Shown here: positions 1 through 5,656 of the stretch, piece after piece | Position numbering within the stretch: position 1 is the first letter of the stretch | Layout of the letters: every line of letters starts with the position of its first letter | Source: an archaeon | GTDB lineage: Archaea; Nanobdellota; Nanobdellia; Pacearchaeales; GW2011-AR1 | Length of the DNA stretch: 8,038 nucleotides | NCBI GenBank assembly: GCA_030699005.1 | Contig: JAUYLQ010000002.1 | Location: 1 to 8,038, forward strand | Reading direction: 5' to 3' | Made by a program: the position numbers and the translations under genes | Notes under the pieces: model-generated | Seen by the model: the letters and a program-made list of their open reading frames with translations, nothing else | The model's database searches: none | What the model was told of the DNA's origin: nothing

Positions 1-34
1 TTTGTTTAAATAACTTTTTAATTATAAAAAAAGA

Positions 35-42
35 TTTATAAA
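35..42 (+). promoter_or_regulatory. Candidate TATA box for the RRM gene
   Basis: The octamer TTTATAAA follows a purine-rich run that could act as a BRE. Transcription would start about 26 bases downstream, near position 64-66, giving an untranslated leader of about 46 bases. A weaker alternative, TTAAAT near 83-88, would instead give a leaderless mRNA beginning at the ATG at 112. The choice between them is inferred from spacing only. Confidence 0.4.
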
Positions 43-45
43 ATC

Positions 46-67
46 CGAGGTATTTTTTACCTCCTCG
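46..67 (+). other. Small inverted repeat with two alternative stems
   Basis: GAGGTA (47-52) pairs with TACCTC (58-63) around a five-T loop. Alternatively CGAGG (46-50) pairs with CCTCG (63-67). The two stems share the left arm and so exclude each other. It may be the 3' end of a transcript from outside the window, or an element near the start of the RRM transcript. The stem is short and no function is shown. Confidence 0.35.
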
Positions 68-111
68 AAAAGCTCTCAACGAATTAAATGCATAAGGTTA
101 TTAATAAATAA

Positions 112-381
112 ATGAGTAAAAAAGTTTACGTTGGAAATTTACCTTTCAAATACAAGGGAAAAGAATTAAGAGAACTTTTTTCTAAGTTTGGAGAAGTCGA
201 ATTTGCAACAGTTATCCTGGACAAATTTAACCGGAATAGGTCTAAGGGTTTTGGGTTCGTGACTTTTGTTAACGACCCAGATGCGGACAAGGCAATAACT
301 GAAATGAACGGCAAAGAATCTGAAGGAAGGGCTTTGACTGTTAGCGAAGCAAAACCCCGGGAAGAGAATAATCCTCAATAA
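112..381 (+). CDS. Single-RRM RNA-binding protein
   Basis: An 89-residue protein that is almost entirely one RNA recognition motif. RNP2 is at residues 5-10 (VYVGNL) and RNP1 at 45-52 (KGFGFVTF), with the aromatic residues that stack on RNA (Y6, F47, F49). The domain ends near residue 81 in the usual EAKPRE sequence, followed by a short acidic and polar tail without the glycine-rich extension seen in some relatives. The layout closely matches the short RRM proteins of bacteria and cyanobacteria, which bind single-stranded RNA in the cytoplasm, and some of which are cold-induced. Such proteins are uncommon in archaea, so transfer from bacteria is possible. The ATG start is placed directly before RNP2, as in the family. 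No neighbour is functionally linked to it; it appears to be a single-gene unit ending at a T-rich tract at 398-413. The target RNA is unknown. Confidence 0.93.
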   Translation: MSKKVYVGNLPFKYKGKELRELFSKFGEVEFATVILDKFNRNRSKGFGFVTFVNDPDADKAITEMNGKESEGRALTVSEAKPREENNPQ

Positions 382-390
382 GACCCAATA

Positions 391-413
391 TAAAAAATTT
401 ATTTTTTATTTTT
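391..413. terminator. Bidirectional A/T-tract terminator region
   Basis: On the + strand, three T-runs (398-400, 402-407 and 409-413) follow the stop codon of the RRM gene by about 17 bases, the usual form of an intrinsic archaeal terminator. On the minus strand, the A-run at 392-397 reads as six T residues just after the stop of the small membrane protein gene ending at 399. The tract could therefore end both convergent transcripts. The + strand T-runs overlap the last codons of the minus-strand gene. Confidence 0.5.
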
Positions 414-539
414 GAGCAACATTTTTTGATTTATAATCATCAGAATTACTGCTCCGATTAAAAAGAGCCAGTCAATCTTGAAAGCGAGGAAAATAAAAAG
501 AAGTGCTAAAACAGAATTCAAAACTACCGACTTATTCAT
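399..539 (-). CDS. Small two-helix membrane protein, 46 residues
   Basis: This is an open frame of 46 codons plus TAA that begins MNKSVVLNSV and ends in a lysine-rich tail (LLKNKK). The protein is almost wholly hydrophobic: a first membrane helix at about residues 4-20, a tight turn containing K21, I22, D23 and W24, and a second helix at about residues 24-38. The charge pattern suggests a hairpin with the basic tail in the cytoplasm. Support for a real gene is threefold: it fills an otherwise empty gap of more than 200 bases, its start has a TATA-like box 27 bases upstream, and it stops exactly at an A/T tract that could terminate it. I recognise no family, and its function is unknown. It is convergent with the RRM gene and divergent from the gene starting at 619. 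A chance open frame cannot be excluded at this length. Confidence 0.6.
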   Translation of the reverse strand: MNKSVVLNSVLALLFIFLAFKIDWLFLIGAVILMIINQKMLLKNKK

Positions 540-562
540 GCACTTAAAAAGGGGGCCAAGGT

Positions 563-570
563 TTTTATAA
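563..570 (-). promoter_or_regulatory. TATA-like box for the 46-residue membrane protein gene
   Basis: Read on the minus strand the site is TTATAAAA, centred about 27 bases before the ATG at 539. This places the expected transcription start at or within a base or two of the start codon, so the mRNA would be leaderless. No Shine-Dalgarno sequence precedes the ATG. Confidence 0.55.
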
Positions 571-590
571 CTAATCAATCCCCTAAAAGG

Positions 591-598
591 TTATAAAT
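591..598 (+). promoter_or_regulatory. TATA-like box for the 619 gene and the exporter
   Basis: TTATAAAT lies centred about 24 bases before the ATG at 619, preceded by AAAAGG as a possible purine-rich BRE. The expected start of transcription falls at the start codon. It shares the 79-base spacer with the oppositely directed box at 563-570. Confidence 0.55.
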
Positions 599-618
599 AA
601 AAAAACTGTTTATCCCTC

Positions 619-936
619 ATGGAGAATAAGAGGAAAATTGAGTTTTTGATTGGGGGAATGCTCATAATTTTACTTCTAATTTTTATACTGGGGGTTTTAT
701 ATTTTGATTCAAAAGAAGAAAAAACTAATAAAAGTTTTAAGTTATATGAAAGCCATTCTGAATTGATTTTAAAAAAAGATTTTTACTACGAGGAAGAAAA
801 TTCAAGAACCGTTTCATATGAAAATGGAGTGCACCAAGAAAAAATTTCAAGGAATAATTTTTTAAATCTAAAAAATGAAATCTTCTTGGAAAATAAATAT
901 TATTTTGAGGAAACATCTTATTCAAAAAAATTTTGA
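619..936 (+). CDS. Single-pass membrane protein of unknown function
   Basis: A 105-residue protein with a short charged N-terminus (MENKRK), one strongly hydrophobic helix at about residues 9-29, and a polar C-terminal region of about 75 residues rich in Glu, Lys, Asn, Tyr and Ser. By the positive-inside rule the N-terminus is cytoplasmic and the polar part lies outside. No typical signal peptidase site follows the helix, so it is more likely an anchor than a cleaved signal. I recognise no family. The start is supported by a TATA-like box about 24 bases upstream. The stop is 17 bases before the LysE-type exporter gene, so the two are probably co-transcribed, which hints at but does not show a shared envelope role. 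The second half is notably A-rich, and its sequence is likely poorly conserved. Confidence 0.65.
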   Translation: MENKRKIEFLIGGMLIILLLIFILGVLYFDSKEEKTNKSFKLYESHSELILKKDFYYEEENSRTVSYENGVHQEKISRNNFLNLKNEIFLENKYYFEETSYSKKF

Positions 937-953
937 GATAGGAATAAAATAAA

Positions 954-1565
954 ATGATTTGGTGGATTATTTTTTCGGGGATATTTGTTGGTCTTACATC
1001 TGGAATCCCTCTTGGACCCGCGGGCGCATATTGCATAAAAAAAAGTTTGATAAACAAAAAATATGGAGGATATTTAACAGGGTTTGGGGCTGCGACTGCT
1101 GATGGACTTTTTGCCTTGGTTGCAGCTTTTGGGATAACTGCTATCTCAAAATTTTTAATTGCACATCAATTTTCCATAAACAGTGTAGGTGGGCTTTTTC
1201 TTATTGGAGTTGGATTAAAAGAGTTTGGCTCAAGAATTTCCCTAAATAACGGAATTGAAAACGGAAAAAAAGATTTTTTTTCCGGATTTACAATTGCTTT
1301 GGCGAGTCCTTTTGTGATATTTTCATTTCTCGCACTTTATGCTATCCTTGGGCTTGCCAAAATTTCAGGAGATTACTCCTTATCCCTTCTTTTAGCCACA
1401 TCAACTTTATTTGGAGCTTTTCTTGGGATTTCTATCCTAAATTGGATAGTAATAAAATATCGTAATAAAATTGAGCAAAAAACAATTAACCAAATTAATA
1501 AGGTAATCGGGCTCATTATTTTCGGAACAGGAGCATACTTATTGATGAAGGGCCTTTTCCTTTAA
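954..1565 (+). CDS. LysE/RhtB-superfamily exporter
   Basis: A 203-residue integral membrane protein of the size usual for the LysE/RhtB family, whose characterised members export amino acids or other small solutes by secondary transport. About six hydrophobic segments can be seen, near residues 3-25, 40-66, 73-90, 108-133, 140-165 and 182-203, with a charged loop between the third and fourth. The family's conserved N-terminal pattern is present: P19-L-G-P22 in the first segment, a basic loop (KKSLINKKYGG), then G43 to D50 (GFGAATAD) at the start of the second. The substrate cannot be read from the sequence. It is probably translated from the same message as the single-pass protein 17 bases upstream, where only a weak purine-rich stretch (GAGATAGGA) could serve as a ribosome site. 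It converges on uvrB, with the two stop codons overlapping by four bases. Confidence 0.85.
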   Translation: MIWWIIFSGIFVGLTSGIPLGPAGAYCIKKSLINKKYGGYLTGFGAATADGLFALVAAFGITAISKFLIAHQFSINSVGGLFLIGVGLKEFGSRISLNNGIENGKKDFFSGFTIALASPFVIFSFLALYAILGLAKISGDYSLSLLLATSTLFGAFLGISILNWIVIKYRNKIEQKTINQINKVIGLIIFGTGAYLLMKGLFL

Positions 1566-3505
1566 CTTTTTAACCTCTTCTTTAAGTTTCCAATCCTGTT
1601 CTTTAATCTAAGAGCATTCTCAAAATCCAGATGCTCTGCAAAATCTTTCATTTCTTTTTCGAGCTCGATAATCAAGTTTGGAATTTCTTTTTTCGGAATG
1701 TGCTTTATGTCCGTTACTTCGACATCCTTTTCCTTTACAGGTTTTATAATTGTTTTTGGAATTATGTTATTTTTTCTATTGAAGTCGTCCTGAATTTTTC
1801 TCCTTCTTTTGGTCTCTTCAACGGCTATTTTTATTGAATCTGTTAGTACATCTGCATAAAGGATAACTTTTGAGTTCACGTTTCTTGCAGCACGCCCGAT
1901 TGTCTGTATCAAAGATTTGTCGTTTCTTAAAAACCCCTCCTTATCTGCATCTAATATCCCTACAAACCCCACTTCAGGAATATCTAACCCCTCTCTTAAA
2001 AGATTTATTCCCACCAAACAGTCAAACTTTCCAAGCCTAAGTTCCCGTATAATTTCCGTTCTCTCAAGAGTGTCTATTTCTGAATGAAGATACCTTGTCT
2101 TAATATTGTTTTCAGAAAGATATTCTGAAAGCTCTTCAGCCAGCTTCTTTGTTAAAGTTGTGACAAGAATTCTGTCACCTCTTTTAATGGTTTTCTTTAT
2201 TTCATTTGTCACGTCTTCAACCTGATTCTTTCCCTCTCTCACTTCAACTTCTGGGTCGAGGAGACCAGTTGGCCTTATAATCTGTTCAACCATCTCTTTT
2301 GAATTTGCTTTCTCATAATATCCTGGGGTTGCCGAAACGAAGATTGTTTTGTTCTTTTTAATGTACTCCTCAAACTCTTCAAATTTCAAAGGACGGTTAT
2401 CATACGCACTGCTCAATCTAAACCCATAATCAATTAAATTTTTTTTTCTTGCTTTATCCCCTTTGTACATCCCATGAAGCTGGGGGATTGTCTGGTGACT
2501 TTCATCGATTACAATTAAAAATTCTCCCCTAAAATAATCAAGAAGGCAATATGGCTTTTCACCCTCTTTTCTTCTGTCAAAATGTCTTGAATAGTTTTCA
2601 ATCCCTTTACAATAGCCCGTTTCCTTAATCATCTCTAAATCATACTTTGTTCTTTGATTTAGCCTGTGAGATTCAAGGCTCCCTAATTTTGGAAGGTCTG
2701 TTTTTAACTGTGACAGTATCGAATCTTCGACTTCTTGAAACTCATCTGAAGAAATTACAAAATGCCTTGCAGGATACACTATAAATTGCCCCCATTCACC
2801 AATTTTTTTTCCGGTTACTTTATCAAGTTCAGAAATTCTGTCAATTTCTTCTTTTAATAATTCAACACGGATGATATTTTCAAAACCTGGTGGAATAAAA
2901 TCAATCGTATCTCCTTTAACTCTGAATTTCCCCCCTGAGATATCCATGTCATTTCGTTCATATTGCGAGTTTATCAATTTTAGTAAAAGATCTTTTCTTT
3001 TAATCTGCATGCCTTTTTCAAGAGAAAATCTAAAACCGAGATAGTTTTCGGGGTTTCCAAGTCCGTATATGCATGAAACGGATGCAACAACAATTGTATC
3101 CCTTCTTCCTAAAACTGAAGAAGTTGCAGAGAGCCTCATTTGATCAAGCTTCGGGTTTATTGCAGAATCTTTTTCAATATACTGGTCTGTTGTGGGAATA
3201 TATGACTCCGGCTGGTAATAGTCATAATACGAAACAAAGTACTCCACTTTATTTTTAGGAAAAATTGTCTTTAATTCTTCATAGAGTTGAGCTGCGAGGG
3301 TTTTATTGTGGGCAATTACTAAAGTTGGCATCTGAACATTTTCTATCACATTCGCTATTGTGAAAGTTTTCCCTGATCCCGTCACTCCAAGAAGAGTCTG
3401 AATTTTTTTCCCCCTATTTATCCCTTCAGTTAGTTTCTTAATCGCCTCCGGCTGGGAACCTGCAGGTTTATTCTCTGAAACGATTTCAAATTTTTGACTT
3501 TCCAT
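1562..3505 (-). CDS. uvrB: UvrABC excision repair helicase-like subunit UvrB
   Basis: UvrB receives the lesion from UvrA, verifies the damage by strand opening and recruits UvrC. The protein has 647 residues, close to the usual 660-700. Visible in order: Walker A GVTGSGKT at 40-47; the damage-probing beta-hairpin beginning YYDYYQPESY at 93-102; the UvrA-interaction region in the first half; a conserved GIENYSRHF block at 301-309; Walker B DESH at 334-337; the SAT-like motif at 391-393; helicase motif V at about 499-512 (GINLLREGLDIPEV); and motif VI with QTIGRAARN at 534-542. The C-terminus (about 611-645) is a UVR motif, the contact for UvrC. No catalytic residue seems to be missing. The ATG at 3505 fits the family start. 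It lies 53 bases after uvrC, and a possible TATA-like box in that gap suggests it may also be transcribed alone. It is convergent with the exporter gene (4-base overlap). Confidence 0.98.
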   Translation of the reverse strand: MESQKFEIVSENKPAGSQPEAIKKLTEGINRGKKIQTLLGVTGSGKTFTIANVIENVQMPTLVIAHNKTLAAQLYEELKTIFPKNKVEYFVSYYDYYQPESYIPTTDQYIEKDSAINPKLDQMRLSATSSVLGRRDTIVVASVSCIYGLGNPENYLGFRFSLEKGMQIKRKDLLLKLINSQYERNDMDISGGKFRVKGDTIDFIPPGFENIIRVELLKEEIDRISELDKVTGKKIGEWGQFIVYPARHFVISSDEFQEVEDSILSQLKTDLPKLGSLESHRLNQRTKYDLEMIKETGYCKGIENYSRHFDRRKEGEKPYCLLDYFRGEFLIVIDESHQTIPQLHGMYKGDKARKKNLIDYGFRLSSAYDNRPLKFEEFEEYIKKNKTIFVSATPGYYEKANSKEMVEQIIRPTGLLDPEVEVREGKNQVEDVTNEIKKTIKRGDRILVTTLTKKLAEELSEYLSENNIKTRYLHSEIDTLERTEIIRELRLGKFDCLVGINLLREGLDIPEVGFVGILDADKEGFLRNDKSLIQTIGRAARNVNSKVILYADVLTDSIKIAVEETKRRRKIQDDFNRKNNIIPKTIIKPVKEKDVEVTDIKHIPKKEIPNLIIELEKEMKDFAEHLDFENALRLKNRIGNLKKRLKS

Positions 3506-3523
3506 AAAAAAGATTGAGAATAA

Positions 3524-3533
3524 TAAGTTAAAA
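3524..3533 (-). promoter_or_regulatory. Possible TATA-like box for uvrB
   Basis: The minus strand reads TTTTAACTTA here, centred about 24-25 bases before the uvrB ATG, in the 53-base gap after uvrC. No Shine-Dalgarno is seen before the ATG. The box departs from the consensus more than the others in the window, so uvrB may equally be read through from uvrC. Confidence 0.35.
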
Positions 3534-3558
3534 GGGTTTCGGAAGAAAATTTTTTATT

Positions 3559-5136
3559 TTAAACTTTATCAAAAAATCTTTTTGTCCTTCTTTCTCTTTG
3601 GAATTTTATTGCAAACCTGTGAGCTTCATCCCTTATCTCTCTAAGAAACAAAAGACCCTTATCTTTATCATTAAACCTTATTGGGCTTTCAGTTCCTGGA
3701 AGGTAAACCTCTTCAAATTTTTTCGCTAAAGAAATAATTGGAACTTTCACCCCAATTTCATCCAAGGCGCCAATTGAAGAGTTTAACTGCCCAATTCCTC
3801 CGTCTATTACCACTAAATCCGGCATTGGCTCTTTTTTTGACTTGAGCCTGTAATACCTTCTTTTTACAACTTCATTCATTGCTTTAAAATCGTCATTTCC
3901 GCTAAAAGATTTTATTTTAAATTTCCGATAATTTGACTTATCCGGCTTCCCATTCCTAAATTGGACCATTGATGCAACAACTTCTGTTCCCGAAAGGTGA
4001 GAGATATCAAAAAATTCAATCACTCCTGGAGAGAATTGCAGATTAAGAGTTTCCTTCAACTTTTCAACTTTTTCTAAATCTCCGAAATATTGTATTTCGA
4101 TGTTCTTTTTTACAAGACTTAAGAGTTCTTTTAATTCCCCTTTCTTCGGATTAATCACTTCGACTTTTCCCCTTCTCTTTGAAGACAAAAATTCACTTAG
4201 AACTTTTGGAAGTTTTTCTGGGGTAATTACTTTTTTGGGGATATCATTTTCATCATAAAATTGGATTAAAAACTCCTCAAGAAAATCCTCTTTAAAATTG
4301 AATTCAAAAACTTTCTTATTTTCAAGAATTCCTTTATGAACATTAAAAACCATTAAGTAAACTTTTCCCTCCCTTAAAACATAATTTAAAATGTCCTCAT
4401 CATAAACCTTATTTCTTTCCACATTCTGCCTTTCCTGGAGAGATTTAATTGAGACAATCTCATCCCTTACAATTATTGCTTTTTCATAGTCCTCTTTATC
4501 CGAAAAGAATTTCATTTCCTCGTTTAATTCCTTAATTAAATCTGTTCCCTTTCCTTTAAGGATAAGTTTTGCTCTTTCAACTTCTTTAAGGTAATCCTCT
4601 TTTGAAATTTTATTTATGCATGGCGCGGAACAAAGACCTAAATCGTACCTTATGCACTTTTTTTGGGGGAGTTTTTTGCAAGTTCTTAATTTAAAAGTTT
4701 TGTTTAAAGTCCCAATGATGTAATCTCTTGTTTTTCCGGATGTAAATGGTCCGAAAATTTCGGAATCTGTTTTTTTATTCTTTACTTTTTCTGTTCTTGA
4801 AGAGAGAAGCCTTGGAAAAGGCTCATTTGTCAACTCGATAACTGAATAAGATTTTGAGTCTTTCAGATTTATATTGTATTTAGGGGAATATTTTTTAATT
4901 AAATTATTCTCTAAAAGAAGAGCTTCAACTTCTGTATCTGTTGCAATAAAGTCAAAGTCAGAAATATTTTTTATTAAAACCTTTGTTTTTGGGTCTTTAT
5001 CCTTACCTGAAAAATAAGATAAAACTCTTTTCCTTAGATTTTTGGCTTTTCCAACGTAAATAACACCTTCCTTTTTATCTTTATATAAATAGCATCCGGG
5101 ACTTTCTGGAACTTTTGAAAAATTGGGTTTTTCCAT
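3559..5136 (-). CDS. uvrC: UvrABC excinuclease subunit UvrC, short form lacking C-terminal HhH
   Basis: UvrC cuts the damaged strand on both sides of the lesion held by UvrB. Domains in order: GIY-YIG nuclease at about 10-90 for the 3' cut (Y16, Y27-V-G29, R37, E76); a cysteine-rich segment with C153, C161, C169 and C173, spaced like the cysteines reported to hold an iron-sulfur cluster in E. coli UvrC; a UVR motif at about 199-234 that pairs with the UvrB C-terminus; and an RNase H-like nuclease for the 5' cut with D377 (DISH), D445 (DGG) and H506 (DEAHRFA). The protein then ends 19 residues later, at 525. Most UvrC proteins are about 560-620 residues long and finish with a helix-hairpin-helix pair that binds DNA, which is absent here. 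No remnant fits in the 53 bases before uvrB. Both nuclease sites look intact. The start is backed by a TATA-like box 27 bases upstream. Confidence 0.97.
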   Translation of the reverse strand: MEKPNFSKVPESPGCYLYKDKKEGVIYVGKAKNLRKRVLSYFSGKDKDPKTKVLIKNISDFDFIATDTEVEALLLENNLIKKYSPKYNINLKDSKSYSVIELTNEPFPRLLSSRTEKVKNKKTDSEIFGPFTSGKTRDYIIGTLNKTFKLRTCKKLPQKKCIRYDLGLCSAPCINKISKEDYLKEVERAKLILKGKGTDLIKELNEEMKFFSDKEDYEKAIIVRDEIVSIKSLQERQNVERNKVYDEDILNYVLREGKVYLMVFNVHKGILENKKVFEFNFKEDFLEEFLIQFYDENDIPKKVITPEKLPKVLSEFLSSKRRGKVEVINPKKGELKELLSLVKKNIEIQYFGDLEKVEKLKETLNLQFSPGVIEFFDISHLSGTEVVASMVQFRNGKPDKSNYRKFKIKSFSGNDDFKAMNEVVKRRYYRLKSKKEPMPDLVVIDGGIGQLNSSIGALDEIGVKVPIISLAKKFEEVYLPGTESPIRFNDKDKGLLFLREIRDEAHRFAIKFQRERRTKRFFDKV

Positions 5137-5159
5137 TAAATAATGGGAAAGTTGGGAAG

Positions 5160-5167
5160 TTATAAAT
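5160..5167 (-). promoter_or_regulatory. TATA-like box for uvrC
   Basis: The minus strand reads ATTTATAA, centred about 27 bases before the uvrC ATG at 5136, predicting a leaderless mRNA. There is no Shine-Dalgarno before the ATG. The site shares a 73-base spacer with the promoter of the oppositely oriented gene at 5210, so the two units may be co-regulated. No palindromic operator is evident. Confidence 0.6.
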
Positions 5168-5178
5168 CTGTTGGAGAA

Positions 5179-5190
5179 ATTATTTAAATA
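5179..5190 (+). promoter_or_regulatory. TATA-like box for the secreted protein gene
   Basis: The A/T-only stretch ATTATTTAAATA is centred about 25 bases before the ATG at 5210, which again predicts a leaderless transcript. The nearest edge lies only about 11 bases from the uvrC box, so TBP/TFB complexes on the two promoters might compete. Confidence 0.55.
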
Positions 5191-5209
5191 AGAACTCTTT
5201 TGATATATA

Positions 5210-5656
5210 ATGAAAAAAAGATATTTTCTTTTGTCTTTGTTTATTGTCCTGCTTTTAGGATTTGTGAGTGCCTTTGAATATAACGGAACAAATGTTACAT
5301 GTGAAGACCTCGGGGAAATTGAAAACCAAATTTTGGGGGCGGAAGTTCCTTCTATACTCCCCTACAAGAATGAGATTTTTAACGTATATTTTAAAAATGA
5401 GAGCCTTGGAAACCTTCATATTGAGGAGGGAGTAATCACCGATTTTTCATGCGGAAAAAACGAAAATGCAACTTATGAACTGAAAATAAATAATGAAAGC
5501 CTTTTTGAAAACCCGGATTCAAATTACAGCACAATAGACTTCCTGAATCAAAAACTTGACAATAAAGAAATTGAAGTGAATGGGATTACATTTGGAAAAA
5601 AAATAAAATGGTTTTTCACAACAATTGCAATTAAAATTATGAGTTTATTCGGTTAG
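5210..5656 (+). CDS. Small secreted, probably N-glycosylated protein of unknown function
   Basis: A 148-residue protein with a clear Sec signal peptide: MKKR, a hydrophobic core at about residues 5-19, and a probable signal peptidase site after V19-S20-A21. The mature part carries six N-X-S/T sequons (N25, N28, N63, N86, N95, N105), a density that points to N-glycosylation outside the membrane, and only two cysteines (C31 and C81), which could form a disulfide. The last 20 residues (about 130-148) form a basic, hydrophobic helix that could lie on or in the membrane. The run from about 67 to 133 has an alternating strand pattern ending in a helix plus GI/G-type turn that faintly recalls SCP2-like lipid-binding folds; this is only a guess. 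I recognise no family. It sits between uvrA and uvrC on the opposite strand, with its stop overlapping that of uvrA by four bases, and a role in repair is unlikely given its export signal. Confidence 0.82.
   Translation: MKKRYFLLSLFIVLLLGFVSAFEYNGTNVTCEDLGEIENQILGAEVPSILPYKNEIFNVYFKNESLGNLHIEEGVITDFSCGKNENATYELKINNESLFENPDSNYSTIDFLNQKLDNKEIEVNGITFGKKIKWFFTTIAIKIMSLFG

Noticed and set aside
1..111. The end of another gene at the left edge.
   Set aside because: All + frames meet stop codons within the first 51 bases and no recognisable peptide is encoded, so no gene tail can be supported.
126..378. Two minus-strand open frames opposite the RRM gene.
   Set aside because: They are antisense to a clear RRM domain and show no family features or promoter of their own.
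737..1057. A 106-residue open frame on the minus strand.
   Set aside because: It runs across two well-supported + strand genes and their junction, has no recognisable domain, and its composition is the complement of the coding strand.
1631..1837. A + strand open frame of 68 residues, Phe- and Tyr-rich.
   Set aside because: It is antisense to the conserved C-terminal part of uvrB; the aromatic richness is the complement of Lys/Glu codons, not a membrane protein signal.
3073..3258. A + strand open frame of 61 residues.
   Set aside because: It lies opposite the UvrB beta-hairpin region, which is strongly conserved on the other strand.
3506..3558. A frameshifted remnant of the UvrC helix-hairpin-helix domain between uvrC and uvrB.
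   Set aside because: The gap is too short (53 bases) and A/T-rich with no HhH-like GxGxx pattern in any frame I could read.
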